Shown in pieces: positions 53,471-62,444 of a DNA stretch of 64,000 nt. How positions within the stretch are numbered: the first letter of the stretch is position 1; the number at the start of each line of letters is the position of its first letter. Source of the stretch: Caballeronia sp. NK8 (GTDB lineage Bacteria; Pseudomonadota; Gammaproteobacteria; Burkholderiales; Burkholderiaceae); contig NZ_AP024322.1 of NCBI RefSeq assembly GCF_018408855.1, positions 1,860,001 through 1,924,000 on the forward strand, in the 5' to 3' direction. Below the pieces are notes generated by a model. That model did not search any database. It was not told the DNA's origin and saw only the letters and a program-made list of their open reading frames with translations. The position numbers and the translations under genes are program-made.

Positions 53471-54055
53471 TTAGCCGGTCAGCGCGTAACGTGGCGGACG
53501 CGGCGGTGTGTTACTAATCGTGAGCGGGTTTTCCGCTGACTGCGGTTCGCGAATCGCGCAAATCCGCTGCACGTAGGCAGGACGCGGGTCGTCGACGAAT
53601 CCGTCTTCGAAGGCGATCACGCGCAGCCGCCCGCGCACCGCGTCCAGCAGTTCGCCCGGTTCTAGCAGAAACGCCGGATTCGACGGCTTGCCGATACTGC
53701 CGTTACCCGCCGCGAACGTCTCGTAGATCAGCACGCCGCCGGGCGCGAGCGCGTCGATCAAGTGCCCGAACAGCGGCCGATGCAGATAGTTGGTCACGAC
53801 GACCGCATCGAACGTCCGGTCGCCCGGAAGCGGCCAGGGCGCGCCTTCGATATCGGCACTGAGCGTATCGATGCCCGCGATCGACGACATCGACGCCAGC
53901 GCCTCGGCGTCGCGATCCACGGCCAGCACGGCAAACCCGCGCGCCGCGAGCCAGCGCGCGTGCCGCCCGCGACCCGACGCGACATCGAGCACCGCACCGC
54001 CGGGCGCGGCGAGATGCGCCCAGCGTGCGACCCACGGGCTCGGCGCGCTTTCCAT
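53471..54055 (-). CDS. class I SAM-dependent methyltransferase
   Basis: A 194-residue methyltransferase with a minimal Rossmann fold. Motif I is VLDVASGRGRHARWLAARG, followed by the acidic end of strand 2 (VLAVDRDAEAL) and strand 4 in DAVVVTNYLHRPLF; the TehB-like pattern NYLHRPL suggests a small-molecule substrate. The substrate is unknown. ATG at 54053-54055 shares one base with the trpS stop (TGATG), so translation is probably coupled. The open frame extends 94 codons upstream inside trpS and is not used. Confidence 0.85.
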   Translation of the reverse strand: MESAPSPWVARWAHLAAPGGAVLDVASGRGRHARWLAARGFAVLAVDRDAEALASMSSIAGIDTLSADIEGAPWPLPGDRTFDAVVVTNYLHRPLFGHLIDALAPGGVLIYETFAAGNGSIGKPSNPAFLLEPGELLDAVRGRLRVIAFEDGFVDDPRPAYVQRICAIREPQSAENPLTISNTPPRPPRYALTG

Positions 54056-55257
54056 CAGTTGTAAGACAGGCCCATGGCCTCGCGCACGTCGCGCATGGTC
54101 TCGGTGGCGAACTTGCGCGCCTTGTCGCAGCCGTCCGCGACGATCGCGCGCAACAGCGACGGATCGTCCATGTACTTCTGCGCGCGTTCCAGCATGGGCT
54201 GCTGCTCGCGCAGGATGCCCTCGATCACCGGTTGCTTGCACTCCAGACAGCCGATGCCCGCGCTGCGGCAGCCCTTCTGGACCCATTCGTGGGTCTTTTC
54301 GTCGGTGTAGACCTGATGCAGTTGCCAGACCGGGCACTTGTCCGGATCGCCCGGATCGGTGCGGCGCACGCGCGCCGGGTCGGTCGGCATCTTGCGGACC
54401 TTCTGCTCGATAGTCGCGGCGTCCTCGCGCAGGCCGATGGTGTTGCCGTAGGACTTCGACATCTTCTGCCCGTCGAGGCCCGGCATGCGCGACGCTTCGG
54501 TCAGCAGCACCTGCGGCTCGACGAGGATGAGCTTGCGCGCTCCTTCGAGGTAGCCGAACAGCCGCTCGCGATCGTTCATCGACAGGCTTTGCGACTCCTG
54601 CAACATCGCGCGCGCCTGTTCAAGGGCTTCGTCGTCGCCTTCTTGCTGATACGCGACGCGCAGCTCGTGATACAGCTTGGCGCGCTTGCCGCCGAGTTTC
54701 TTAGCCGCATCGAGCGCCTTTTCCTCGAAATCCGCTTCCTTGCCGTACAGATAGTTGAAGCGGCGCGCGATCTCGCGCGTCATCTCGACGTGCGGCACCT
54801 GATCCTCGCCGACCGGCACGAGCGACGCGCGGTACAACAGAATGTCTGCCGCCATCAGCACCGGATAGCCGAGAAATCCGTAGGTCGACAGATCCTTCTC
54901 GCGCAGCTTCTCGATCTGCTCCTTGTAGGTCGGCACGCGTTCGAGCCAGCCGAGCGGTGTGCCCATGCCGAGCAGCAGCGAAAGCTCGGCGTGCTCGGGC
55001 ACGCGGCTCTGGATGAAGAGCGTCGCCTGCGCCGGATCGATACCCGATGCCAGCCAGTCGATCAGCACTTCCCAGACGTTTTTCTCGATGACCTCGGGCG
55101 TCTCGTAGTGCGTCGTGAGCGCGTGCCAGTCCACCACTGCGAAGAAGCACGGATATTCGGACTGCAACCGCACCCAGTTTTTCAGCACGCCGTGGTAGTG
55201 GCCGAGGTGCAGCGACCCGGTGGGCCGCATGCCGGAGAAGATACGGTCAGGGAACAT
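54055..55257 (-). CDS. trpS: tryptophanyl-tRNA synthetase
   Basis: A 400-residue class I synthetase charging tRNA-Trp. It starts MFPDRIFSGMRPTGSLHLGHYHG, with the HIGH-type LHLGHYH. The signature GQKMSKSYGNTIGL (KMSKS) follows later. Two Cys-containing segments, CPVWQLHQVYTDEKT and GCRSAGIGCLECKQPV, form the small zinc-type insertion found in the longer TrpS group, explaining its length over the usual 330-340. The ATG at 55255-55257 follows the site-2 protease gene by four bases. Confidence 0.97.
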   Translation of the reverse strand: MFPDRIFSGMRPTGSLHLGHYHGVLKNWVRLQSEYPCFFAVVDWHALTTHYETPEVIEKNVWEVLIDWLASGIDPAQATLFIQSRVPEHAELSLLLGMGTPLGWLERVPTYKEQIEKLREKDLSTYGFLGYPVLMAADILLYRASLVPVGEDQVPHVEMTREIARRFNYLYGKEADFEEKALDAAKKLGGKRAKLYHELRVAYQQEGDDEALEQARAMLQESQSLSMNDRERLFGYLEGARKLILVEPQVLLTEASRMPGLDGQKMSKSYGNTIGLREDAATIEQKVRKMPTDPARVRRTDPGDPDKCPVWQLHQVYTDEKTHEWVQKGCRSAGIGCLECKQPVIEGILREQQPMLERAQKYMDDPSLLRAIVADGCDKARKFATETMRDVREAMGLSYN

Positions 55258-55261
55258 GATC

Positions 55262-55927
55262 TTATGGGAATAGTGAAGCGAGGGGATTCAGAATAGCCGA
55301 CACCGCCGTATAGCCGACATTCACGAGCGGCCCGAGCCAGAAGCGCGTCAGCACGCCGGTCACGACGAGCGCCATGACGATGAAGAAGCCGTAAGGTTCG
55401 AGCTTCGAAAACGCGATCGACGCGCGCACCGGCAACAGCGCCATGACGACGCGGCCGCCGTCGAGCGGCGGCAAGGGAAAGAGATTCAGCACGCCGAGCA
55501 CCAGATTCACGCCGACGCCCGCCGCCGCCATGCGCGTGAAAAACGGCTCGTCGACATGAAAGGCTGCGAGCAGCACCGCGATCACGCCCCAGACGATCGC
55601 CTGCACGAAGTTGCTGCCGGGGCCCGCCGCGGCGACCCAGAGACTGCCCCAGCGCGGATTGCGCAGATTGCCGAAGGCCACCGGCACGGGCTTCGCGTAG
55701 CCGAACATGAAGGCGCCGCTCGTCACGAAGTAAAGGACGATCGGAATCACGATCGTGCCGATCGGATCGATGTGGCGCATCGGATTCATGGAAACGCGGC
55801 CCAGCACGTAGGCCGTGTTGTCACCGAGCAGTCGCGCGGCGTAGCCATGCGCGGCCTCGTGCAGCGTGATCGCGAAGATCACCGGGAGCGCGTAGACCGC
55901 GATGGTTTGTATCAGGGAGGAGTCCAT
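55262..55927 (-). CDS. site-2 protease family (M50) membrane metalloprotease
   Basis: A 221-residue polytopic membrane protease. Zinc-binding HEAAH spans residues 23-27 in helix 1 (ITLHEAAHGYAARLLGD). The second metal motif lies in NLFPLPPLDGGRVV near residue 160. About five hydrophobic helices are seen and no PDZ domain, so it is a compact Rip/SpoIVFB-like form. Substrates are unknown. ATG at 55925-55927 was preferred to a start 30 codons upstream that is Arg-rich. The stop is four bases before trpS, so the two are probably one transcript. Confidence 0.9.
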   Translation of the reverse strand: MDSSLIQTIAVYALPVIFAITLHEAAHGYAARLLGDNTAYVLGRVSMNPMRHIDPIGTIVIPIVLYFVTSGAFMFGYAKPVPVAFGNLRNPRWGSLWVAAAGPGSNFVQAIVWGVIAVLLAAFHVDEPFFTRMAAAGVGVNLVLGVLNLFPLPPLDGGRVVMALLPVRASIAFSKLEPYGFFIVMALVVTGVLTRFWLGPLVNVGYTAVSAILNPLASLFP

Positions 55928-56072
55928 GGGGCGGTATTGTATCAAGCGGGCAAGTCGAATCAGACGCGCGCGACGGCGCCGGGCGCGCACTATTTCGCCC
56001 ATCATGTGCGATAACACTTAGTCGGGGCTTACGCCCGTGTGCGTCAGTGCACGGCGCGCGTGTGAACAGACA

Positions 56073-56702
56073 CTACGCCGTGAGCCCGAACGGTTCGAGA
56101 CTGCCTCTCCCCGCGCGCACGAGCACTGGCTCCCCCGATGAAAGGTCGATCACCGTCGACGGCTCCGCCGGACACGCGCCGGCATCGATCACGAGTTCGA
56201 CCTGCTTTTCCAGCCGCTCGCGGATTTCCTCGGCGTCGTTGAGCGGCTCGGTGTCGGGCGGCAGGATCAGCGTCGAGGCGAGCAGCGGCTCGCCGAGCGC
56301 CTCCAGCAACGCAAGCGTGATCGCGTGATCCGGCACGCGCAGGCCGATCGTCTTGCGCGACGGGTGCGAAAGCCGGCGCGGCACTTCCTTGGTCGCCTGC
56401 AGCACGAACACGTAAGGCCCCGGCGTCACCGACTTGATCAGCCGGTACTGCTGGTTGTCGACCATCGCGAAATTGGACAGCTCGGAAAGATCGCGCACGA
56501 GCAGCGACAGCAGTTGCTTGTCGTCGATACCGCGAACACGCCGCAATCGCTCGACGGCGTCCTTGTCGTCGAGATGGCAGGCGAGCGCGTAGCTCGAATC
56601 CGTCGGCAACGCGACGAGACCGCCGTCCTTGATGATCTGCACGGCCTGATTGATGAGCCGTGGCTGCGGATTGTCGGGGTGAATGCGAAAAAATTGTGAC
56701 AT
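56073..56702 (-). CDS. yciO: L-threonylcarbamoyladenylate synthase-like protein (YciO/Sua5/YrdC)
   Basis: A 209-residue YrdC-domain protein. The nucleotide and carbonate site is in GGLVALPTDSSYALAC, and the family strand TPGPYVFVLQATKEVPRR follows, with KTIGLRVPDH and PLLASTLILPP. The sequence fits the YciO branch rather than TsaC, which would normally be encoded elsewhere. YciO members have weak or uncertain activity in forming threonylcarbamoyl-AMP for t6A37 in tRNA. It lies between a PHP phosphatase and the M50 protease, the same yciO-trpH pairing seen in enterobacteria. Confidence 0.9.
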   Translation of the reverse strand: MSQFFRIHPDNPQPRLINQAVQIIKDGGLVALPTDSSYALACHLDDKDAVERLRRVRGIDDKQLLSLLVRDLSELSNFAMVDNQQYRLIKSVTPGPYVFVLQATKEVPRRLSHPSRKTIGLRVPDHAITLALLEALGEPLLASTLILPPDTEPLNDAEEIRERLEKQVELVIDAGACPAEPSTVIDLSSGEPVLVRAGRGSLEPFGLTA

Positions 56703-56851
56703 GGCGACGCCTTATTGTTTCGATCGTTATCGCGAAGGCCGGGCGCGGCGCGGATCACGCGCGAGCGCGCCCGACGCGATGTGCGTGCGGAAAATCACCG
56801 GTGATGCAAAGACCGTGCGCGCGAGGAAGAAATACGCGCGCCGAAGGAGCG

Positions 56852-57682
56852 CTACAGCCAGCGCTCCCAGACGGGCGTGAGATCGTCGGGCAACGGCGGA
56901 AGCCGGCCGAGATCGACACGCCCTTCGCCCGCGTCGTGGAAGTCCGAGCCGCGCGACGCCTCGAAGCCGTAACGGCGCGCGACATCCGCATACTCGCGGT
57001 ATTGATCGGGCGTGTGGCTGCCCGTCACGACTTCGATGGCGCGGCCGCCGAGCTGGATGAACTCGTCGAAGAGCGCGGCGAATTCGACCGGCGTGTAATC
57101 GTAGCGACCCGGATGCGCGATGATCGGCTCGCCCCCCGCATCCTTGATCCATTTCACGGCGTCCGCGAGCTTCGCCCAGCGATGCCCGACGAAACCGGGC
57201 TTGCCGTCGCCGAGATAGCGCGAGAACACATCCGAGGTGGACTGCGCGTAACCCGCCTCCACGAGATACCGCGCGAAGTGGGTGCGCGAAATCATGTCGG
57301 GGTCGTCGGTGAAGCGCAGCGCGTTCTTGTAGCAATCCGGAATGCCGATCGCCGCGAGCGCCTCGCCGATCGCCACGCCGCGCGCCGCGCGCCCGTCGCG
57401 GGTGCATTCCAGCCCCTTGAGCAGCGCTTCGTTGTTCGGATCGACGTTCATGCCGACGATATGCACCGTGCGCGACGCCCACGTCACTGAAATCTCGACG
57501 CCCGGCAGATAGCGCATGCCGAGCGCCTCGGCGGCCTCACGCGCTTCCTCTTGCCCGCCCAGCTGATCGTGATCCGTGAGCGACCATAGCGTCACGCCGT
57601 TCGCGTGCGCGCGCGCCGCGACCTCGGCGGGCGCGAACCGGCCATCGGAAACGGTGGAATGGCAATGCAGATCGGCGTTCAT
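56852..57682 (-). CDS. PHP-domain phosphoesterase (TrpH/RNase AM-like)
   Basis: A 276-residue metal-dependent phosphatase. PHP motifs are DLHCHSTVSDG (near the N-terminus), LTDHDQLGG, LPGVEISV, IAHPGRYDYTP and SDFHDAGE, which together make a complete trinuclear site. Homologues hydrolyse 3',5'-nucleoside bisphosphates and act as 5'-to-3' exonuclease on short RNA. I place the start at ATG 57680-57682 because AAGAG lies six bases upstream and it gives MNADLHCHS; ATG 57685 and GTG 57706 are possible. It is upstream of yciO on the same strand. Confidence 0.92.
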   Translation of the reverse strand: MNADLHCHSTVSDGRFAPAEVAARAHANGVTLWSLTDHDQLGGQEEAREAAEALGMRYLPGVEISVTWASRTVHIVGMNVDPNNEALLKGLECTRDGRAARGVAIGEALAAIGIPDCYKNALRFTDDPDMISRTHFARYLVEAGYAQSTSDVFSRYLGDGKPGFVGHRWAKLADAVKWIKDAGGEPIIAHPGRYDYTPVEFAALFDEFIQLGGRAIEVVTGSHTPDQYREYADVARRYGFEASRGSDFHDAGEGRVDLGRLPPLPDDLTPVWERWL

Positions 57683-57764
57683 CATCGGCTCTTGGATATC
57701 ACTCACATTCTAACTGTAACGGCATGACACGCCAGTTATGTAGTTCCTTCGTACTGCGCGCCGC

Positions 57765-58649
57765 TCACGCGCAGAATGATTCGATCAGCGCCGCGACACG
57801 CTCCGGCTGGTCGTGATGGATCATGTGACCGGCGCCATCGACGATTTCCTCACGCCAGTCGGGAAAGACGGCGAAACGCGTCTTGAACTCGGCGACCGGC
57901 GTCTGGCCCGCGAAGGTCGCGAGCGTCGGCGAGTCCTTCGCCTCGACGTGCAGCACCGGCGCCGTGACGCGCGCCCACGCCGCGCTGACTTCATCCAGCC
58001 GGTACAAGGTCGGACCGCGCAACTTGTGGGCCGGATCGGCGAGCAGATGAAAGCGCCCGTCGGCTTCCTCGCGCGACCAGTGCTGCGCGAGGAAACGCGC
58101 GCGGGCGAGCGGCAGACGCGGATTCGTGCGAATCAGCCGGTCGGCCACTTCGTCGAGGCTCGCGTAGCTGCGCAGTTCGGGCGGCACGCGCAGATCGTCG
58201 AGCCATTGGCCGATGCGCCCCGGCGACTGCGATGCGCGCGCCGCCGGCAATCCGAAGCCTTCCAGATCGACCACGCGCCGCACGCGCTCGGGCCGCACGC
58301 CCGCGTACAGCAAGGCGACGTTCGCGCCCATGCTGTGACCGACGAGATTCACCTGCGCGCCGGGCGCGTAGTGGTCGAGCAGCACGTCGAGATCGGCGAG
58401 ATAGTCCGGAAAGTAGTAATGGCCGCCGCCTTTCTCCGCGACCGGCCAGTCCGATAGTCCGAAGCCGCGGGCGTCGGGCGCGAGCACTTGCCAGCCGCCA
58501 GCCAGCGCATCGACGACGAACTGGAACGACGCGGATACGTCCATCCAGCCGTGCAGCATGAAGAGCATCGGGGCGTCGGGCGCGCCCCAGTGGCGCACAT
58601 GCAGCCGCACGCCGCGCGCATCGACGAATTCGGAGCGCGATTCAGTCAT
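57765..58649 (-). CDS. alpha/beta hydrolase
   Basis: A 294-residue serine hydrolase. The oxyanion HGW is in MLFMLHGWMDVSASF, the nucleophile elbow is NLVGHSMGANVALLYAG, and the catalytic His is in VDGAGHMIHHDQPERV. ARGFGLSDWP after strand 4 fits epoxide-hydrolase-like and esterase families. The substrate is not predictable. It begins with a 13-codon leader that is not a signal peptide, so the protein is cytoplasmic. It is the upstream gene of the PHP-yciO-M50-trpS block, 82 bases away. Confidence 0.9.
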   Translation of the reverse strand: MTESRSEFVDARGVRLHVRHWGAPDAPMLFMLHGWMDVSASFQFVVDALAGGWQVLAPDARGFGLSDWPVAEKGGGHYYFPDYLADLDVLLDHYAPGAQVNLVGHSMGANVALLYAGVRPERVRRVVDLEGFGLPAARASQSPGRIGQWLDDLRVPPELRSYASLDEVADRLIRTNPRLPLARARFLAQHWSREEADGRFHLLADPAHKLRGPTLYRLDEVSAAWARVTAPVLHVEAKDSPTLATFAGQTPVAEFKTRFAVFPDWREEIVDGAGHMIHHDQPERVAALIESFCA

Positions 58650-58707
58650 GTGTGGCCTCGAATGTAAAAAAGGATGATCGTTCGATTATAGCGGCGATGC
58701 GCGCGCA

Positions 58708-59547
58708 CTACCCGGCATCGTCGAGGCCGGCGAGCGCGCGCAGTTCCGCTTCGTCGAAACCGGCCTCGCGGCGCGCCTCGAAGTTGAACGGGCCGCGCAG
58801 CTTCGGCGCGTGGTATTGCGCGGCGAGGCGTTCGTAAGTCGCGTGCGGGTCGAGATTCGCGCCGTCGCAGAGAAAACGGAACCAGCGATTGCCGATCAGC
58901 ACATGGCCGATCTCATCGCGCAGGATCACGTCGAGAATCGCCGCCGATGCGTGATCGCCCGCCTGCGCGAGACGCTTGCGGATCGGCGGCGATGCATCGA
59001 GTCCGCGCGCCTCGAGCGTGCGAGGCACGAGCGCCATGCGTGCAAGTACGTCGTCGCGCGTGCGCTGCGCCATTTCCCACAGTCCGTCATGCGCGGGAAA
59101 GTCGCCGTAAGCGTGGCCGAATTCCGCGAGACGCGCGTTCAACAGCGAGAAGTGATACGCCTCCTCCGCCGCGACTTTCAACCAGTCGAGATAAAAATCA
59201 CGCGGCATCGACGAAAAGCGCCAGGCGGCATCGAGCGCGAGATTGATCGCGTTGAACTCGATGTGCGCGAGCGCGTGCAGCAGCACGGCGCGCCCCGCAT
59301 CCGACTGCATGCTGCGCCGCTTCAGCGACGACGGCTCGACGAGCGCCGGACGCGCCGGCCGTCCGGGCAGATCGGCGGGTTCTTCGAGCGTGGCTTCAGG
59401 ATCGATGCGCGCAGGCTCGGCGCACACCGCGTCGAACAATGCGCGGGCGCGCGCCGCCTTGGTCGCGGGCTCGCACTCGCGCAGGATGGCGAGCGCCGCG
59501 CGGCGCGCGCAGATTTCGGCTTCGAAGGAAATCACGGGGTCGTGCAT
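58708..59547 (-). CDS. DUF455 family ferritin-like protein
   Basis: A 279-residue cytoplasmic protein. Paired E/H motifs of a ferritin-like four-helix diiron site are visible: HIEFNAINLALDAAW, KVAAEEAYHFSLLNARL and DEIGHVLIGNRW. That layout resembles MiaE-type diiron hydroxylases, but DUF455 members have no firmly known reaction as far as I know. Length and motif order are typical of the family. ATG at 59545-59547 is the only strong start. It is divergent from the carbonic anhydrase gene, 204 bases away. Confidence 0.85.
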   Translation of the reverse strand: MHDPVISFEAEICARRAALAILRECEPATKAARARALFDAVCAEPARIDPEATLEEPADLPGRPARPALVEPSSLKRRSMQSDAGRAVLLHALAHIEFNAINLALDAAWRFSSMPRDFYLDWLKVAAEEAYHFSLLNARLAEFGHAYGDFPAHDGLWEMAQRTRDDVLARMALVPRTLEARGLDASPPIRKRLAQAGDHASAAILDVILRDEIGHVLIGNRWFRFLCDGANLDPHATYERLAAQYHAPKLRGPFNFEARREAGFDEAELRALAGLDDAG

Positions 59548-59751
59548 CGAACTGTCTCAAAAACGGCGTCGAAAATCGCGGTCGCAGCGGACGCTTACAG
59601 CAAACAGCTAAAATGGTAATCCCGGCGAACGCCACGCATCGCGCAACAGTCGGCGCAACGACGACGGCCATGACCGTCGAGCCGCACCGGCAGGCGCGCA
59701 TTTTAGCGCCGCCAGCGCCCCACCCTCACGACATCAAGCCCAGGAGACAAA

Positions 59752-60276
59752 GTGGCCATCTACAAACTCGGCGACGACGCCCCGACCATCCACGAAAGCG
59801 TGTTTCTCGCGGACACCGCGACCATCATCGGCCGCGTGACGCTCGAGGAAAACGCGAGCGTCTGGCCCGGCGCGGCGCTGCGTGGCGATAACGAACCGAT
59901 CGTCGTCGGGCGCGGCAGCAACGTGCAGGAAGGCGCCGTGCTGCATGCCGACCCCGGCTTTCCTCTGACAATAGGCAACGATGTCACCGTCGGCCATCAG
60001 GCGATGCTGCACGGCTGCACGATCAAGGAAGGCGCGCTGATCGGCATTCAGGCGGTGGTCTTGAATGGTGCGGTAATCGGCCGCAACTGTCTGGTTGGCG
60101 CGGGCGCCGTCGTCACCGAAGGCAAGGTGTTCCCGGACAACACGCTGATTCTCGGCTCGCCCGCGAAGGCGGTGCGTGAAATCGGCGAGGCGGATATCGC
60201 CCGCATGCGCGCGGCCACGGCAAGTTATGCCGACCGGCGCGAATATTACAAGGCGCAGCTCGTGCGCATCGGCTGA
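59752..60276 (+). CDS. gamma carbonic anhydrase family protein
   Basis: A 174-residue left-handed beta-helix protein of hexapeptide repeats. Zinc-ligand histidines are in GAVLHADPG and VTVGHQAMLHGCTI. IGIQAVVLNGAVIGRN and GSPAKAVREI are the later turns, followed by a C-terminal helix. It resembles YrdA and PaaY, whose enzymatic role is uncertain. The start is GTG at 59752, with GGAG five bases ahead. hslO starts 54 bases downstream on the same strand. Confidence 0.9.
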   Translation: MAIYKLGDDAPTIHESVFLADTATIIGRVTLEENASVWPGAALRGDNEPIVVGRGSNVQEGAVLHADPGFPLTIGNDVTVGHQAMLHGCTIKEGALIGIQAVVLNGAVIGRNCLVGAGAVVTEGKVFPDNTLILGSPAKAVREIGEADIARMRAATASYADRREYYKAQLVRIG

Positions 60277-60330
60277 AACATCGGCTGAAACCCGGAAGAA
60301 CGGGCGAGCTTCAACATTCAAGGAAGAGTT

Positions 60331-61281
60331 GTGAACGACCAGTTGCAGAAATTCATGTTCAACGCGGCGCCCGTGCGCGGCGAGATCGTCTCATTGCGCC
60401 ACACGTGGCAGGAAGTGCTCGCGCGCCGCGCCTATCCGGCGGCCGTGCGCAACGTGCTCGGCGAAATGATGGCCGCGTGCGCGCTGCTGTCGGCGAACCT
60501 CAAGTTCGACGGCACGCTCGTCATGCAGATCTACGGCGACGGCCCGGTGAAGATGCTGGTCGTGCAGTGCGATTCGAGCCTTGCGCTACGCGCCACCGCG
60601 AAGCTCGCCGAAGGCGCTGGAAGCGAGCTCGACAACGAAATGTCGCTCGCCGACCTCCTGAACCGTCACGGGCGCGGCCGCTGCGTCATCACGCTCGATC
60701 CCACCGACAAAAAGCCGGGTCAGCAACCGTATCAGGGCATCGTGCCGCTGTCGGGCGAGCACGGCCCGCTTGCGTCGATGGCCGAGGTGCTCGAGCACTA
60801 CATGCATCACTCCGAGCAGCTCGACACGCGGCTGTGGCTCGCCGCCGATACCGATCGCGCCGTCGGCATGCTCCTGCAGAAGCTGCCGGGCGATGGCGGC
60901 ATCGTGCCGCATCCGGGCGAGCACGACGCGGACACCTGGCAGCGCGTCTGCCATCTCGGCAGCACGCTGTCGACGGCAGAACTGCTGAAGGAAGAGCCGG
61001 AGACGGTCTTCAAGCGTCTGTTCTGGCAGGAAAACGTGCAGCATTTCGATCCCGCGCCCGCGCGCTTCCAGTGCACGTGCTCGCGCGGCAAGGTCGGCGG
61101 CATGCTGAAGATGCTCGGCCGCGAGGAAGTCGACAGCGTGCTCGAGGAGCGCGGCAACGTCGAGGTGCACTGCGAGTTCTGCAACCAGCGCTACGACTTC
61201 GACGCCGTCGACGTGGCGCAACTTTTTGTCGCAAAAGAACTCTCACAAGGCGTGAGTCCGGCGCCGGACCAACGGCACTGA
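60331..61281 (+). CDS. hslO: redox-regulated chaperone Hsp33
   Basis: A 316-residue holdase chaperone activated by oxidative unfolding. The four zinc-binding cysteines are Cys248 and Cys250 (FQCTCSRGKV) and Cys281 and Cys284 (VHCEFCNQRYDF), the C-x-C and C-x-x-C pairs. The N-terminal substrate-binding domain includes LGEMMAACALLSANLKFDGT. The start is GTG at 60331 behind AAGGAAGAG. It lies downstream of the carbonic anhydrase gene and probably in the same transcript. Confidence 0.97.
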   Translation: MNDQLQKFMFNAAPVRGEIVSLRHTWQEVLARRAYPAAVRNVLGEMMAACALLSANLKFDGTLVMQIYGDGPVKMLVVQCDSSLALRATAKLAEGAGSELDNEMSLADLLNRHGRGRCVITLDPTDKKPGQQPYQGIVPLSGEHGPLASMAEVLEHYMHHSEQLDTRLWLAADTDRAVGMLLQKLPGDGGIVPHPGEHDADTWQRVCHLGSTLSTAELLKEEPETVFKRLFWQENVQHFDPAPARFQCTCSRGKVGGMLKMLGREEVDSVLEERGNVEVHCEFCNQRYDFDAVDVAQLFVAKELSQGVSPAPDQRH

Positions 61282-61444
61282 GCGCGCCGCAAAGCCTTGT
61301 GCAGCGGGCGTTACGCGGTGTTCATCGCAGGCGCCGGAGCACGGCGCGCGGTCGTCGCGCCCACCCGCGGCGGGTGTTCGCCCCAGCCTGCCACGCGCTA
61401 TGATTGGAGTCTTGCTTAGTTGTCCGACCCGCTGGAGGTCGCAA

Positions 61445-61795
61445 ATGAATACCGCCACGCTCAACTGGAAATTGCTGCCGTGCCTCGCCGGCGTCGCGCT
61501 CGTCGCCGGCTGCATGATGGACCCGCCCGGCCCCTCGCCCATCTATAGCCGCCTGCCCGATACACCGCCGGCGGTCCAGCAGACGCTCACGCCGCAGCAG
61601 CAGATGGAGCGCTACAACGCCATCGACAAGCAGGCGCTCAACGAATCGCAGCAGGCCGCGGCCGCGGGCAATGCCGCCAAGACCATGTCGCAGTTCTCTG
61701 CGCCCATGCCGGTGTCGGTCTACGGCGGATATTCCAGCGGCGGCTGGGGCGGGCCTTACTGGGGCACAGGCGTCGGAGTCGGCACCTGGTGGTGA
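61445..61795 (+). CDS. small lipoprotein, Gln/Gly-rich
   Basis: A 116-residue lipoprotein of unknown function. The signal peptide ends at LVAGC, lipidating Cys23. The mature part has RLPDTPPAVQQTLTPQQQMERYN, shown in part, then an Ala-rich stretch and a glycine/tryptophan-rich end (GGWGGPYWGTGVGVGTWW). ATG at 61445 has GGAGGTCGCAA ahead, a strong ribosome-binding site, so the frame upstream is not used. A bidirectional terminator separates it from the convergent ftsB. Confidence 0.8.
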   Translation: MNTATLNWKLLPCLAGVALVAGCMMDPPGPSPIYSRLPDTPPAVQQTLTPQQQMERYNAIDKQALNESQQAAAAGNAAKTMSQFSAPMPVSVYGGYSSGGWGGPYWGTGVGVGTWW

Positions 61796-61810
61796 GCGAA
61801 GCCGAATAAA

Positions 61811-61845
61811 AAATGGCGCGATCGATGACCGCGCCATTTTTTTGT
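61811..61845. terminator. bidirectional Rho-independent terminator
   Basis: AAATGGCGCG (61811-61820) pairs with CGCGCCATTT (61830-61839), with A and T tracts on both sides (TTTTTTT to 61843). It lies between the lipoprotein gene and ftsB, which converge. Confidence 0.88.
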
Positions 61846-61865
61846 TCCGAACAAAGCTTATCGCG

Positions 61866-62330
61866 CTACTGCGGCGCGCCCTGCTTTTTCTTCGCTTCAG
61901 CCGCTTTTTCCTTCTGCGCTTTCTTGTCCAGGTCGCGCAACTCCTGCTTCGAACGCGAAACCGGATTCGGCACCACGCGCAGCGGCGCCGCCGAGACCTG
62001 ACCGCGCGTCGAGCCGTTCATGCCGGGCACGTTGGCGGAATTGACGGGCGCGGTGGAATTCGGCGAGACGAACTGCACGAACACCTCGCTGTCCTTCACC
62101 ATGCCCATCTCATAGCGCGCGCGCTCTTCCACGGCCGCGGTGCCGCTTTGCAGGTCCTGCACTTCGCCCTGAACGCGCTCATTGCGCAATCTCAGGTTCG
62201 TGTTCTTGTCAGTCTGCTGCGCGAGCTGCTGCTGCAATTCATGCACGCGCAGCCAGCCGCCGTGCCCCCACCAGAGCGGGTATTGGATCAGCACCAGCAA
62301 CAGAACCAGAACGACAGTTACGAGCCGCAT
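61866..62330 (-). CDS. ftsB: cell division protein FtsB with extended C-terminal tail
   Basis: A 154-residue bitopic membrane protein that joins FtsL and FtsQ to activate septal peptidoglycan synthesis. The single membrane helix is [21 protein letters not shown] coiled coil follows ([20 protein letters not shown] and [10 protein letters not shown]), then [21 protein letters not shown], the FtsB signature. E. coli FtsB is about 103 residues; here some 55 extra residues after it are Pro/Ser-rich then charged ([17 protein letters not shown]). It is downstream of eno by 114 bases, the widespread eno-ftsB order. Confidence 0.94.
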   Translation of the reverse strand: MRLVTVVLVLLLVLIQYPLWWGHGGWLRVHELQQQLAQQTDKNTNLRLRNERVQGEVQDLQSGTAAVEERARYEMGMVKDSEVFVQFVSPNSTAPVNSANVPGMNGSTRGQVSAAPLRVVPNPVSRSKQELRDLDKKAQKEKAAEAKKKQGAPQ

Positions 62331-62444
62331 TCACGTAGCCGAAATAAGCGCCGCCCCGCGGCGGGAAACCGTTGGGCGGCGGGCTTCAAAAGATGACGCT
62401 TCAAAGACGCCTTAGCGTCCTTATCGACCAAAGCGGCGAAAGCT

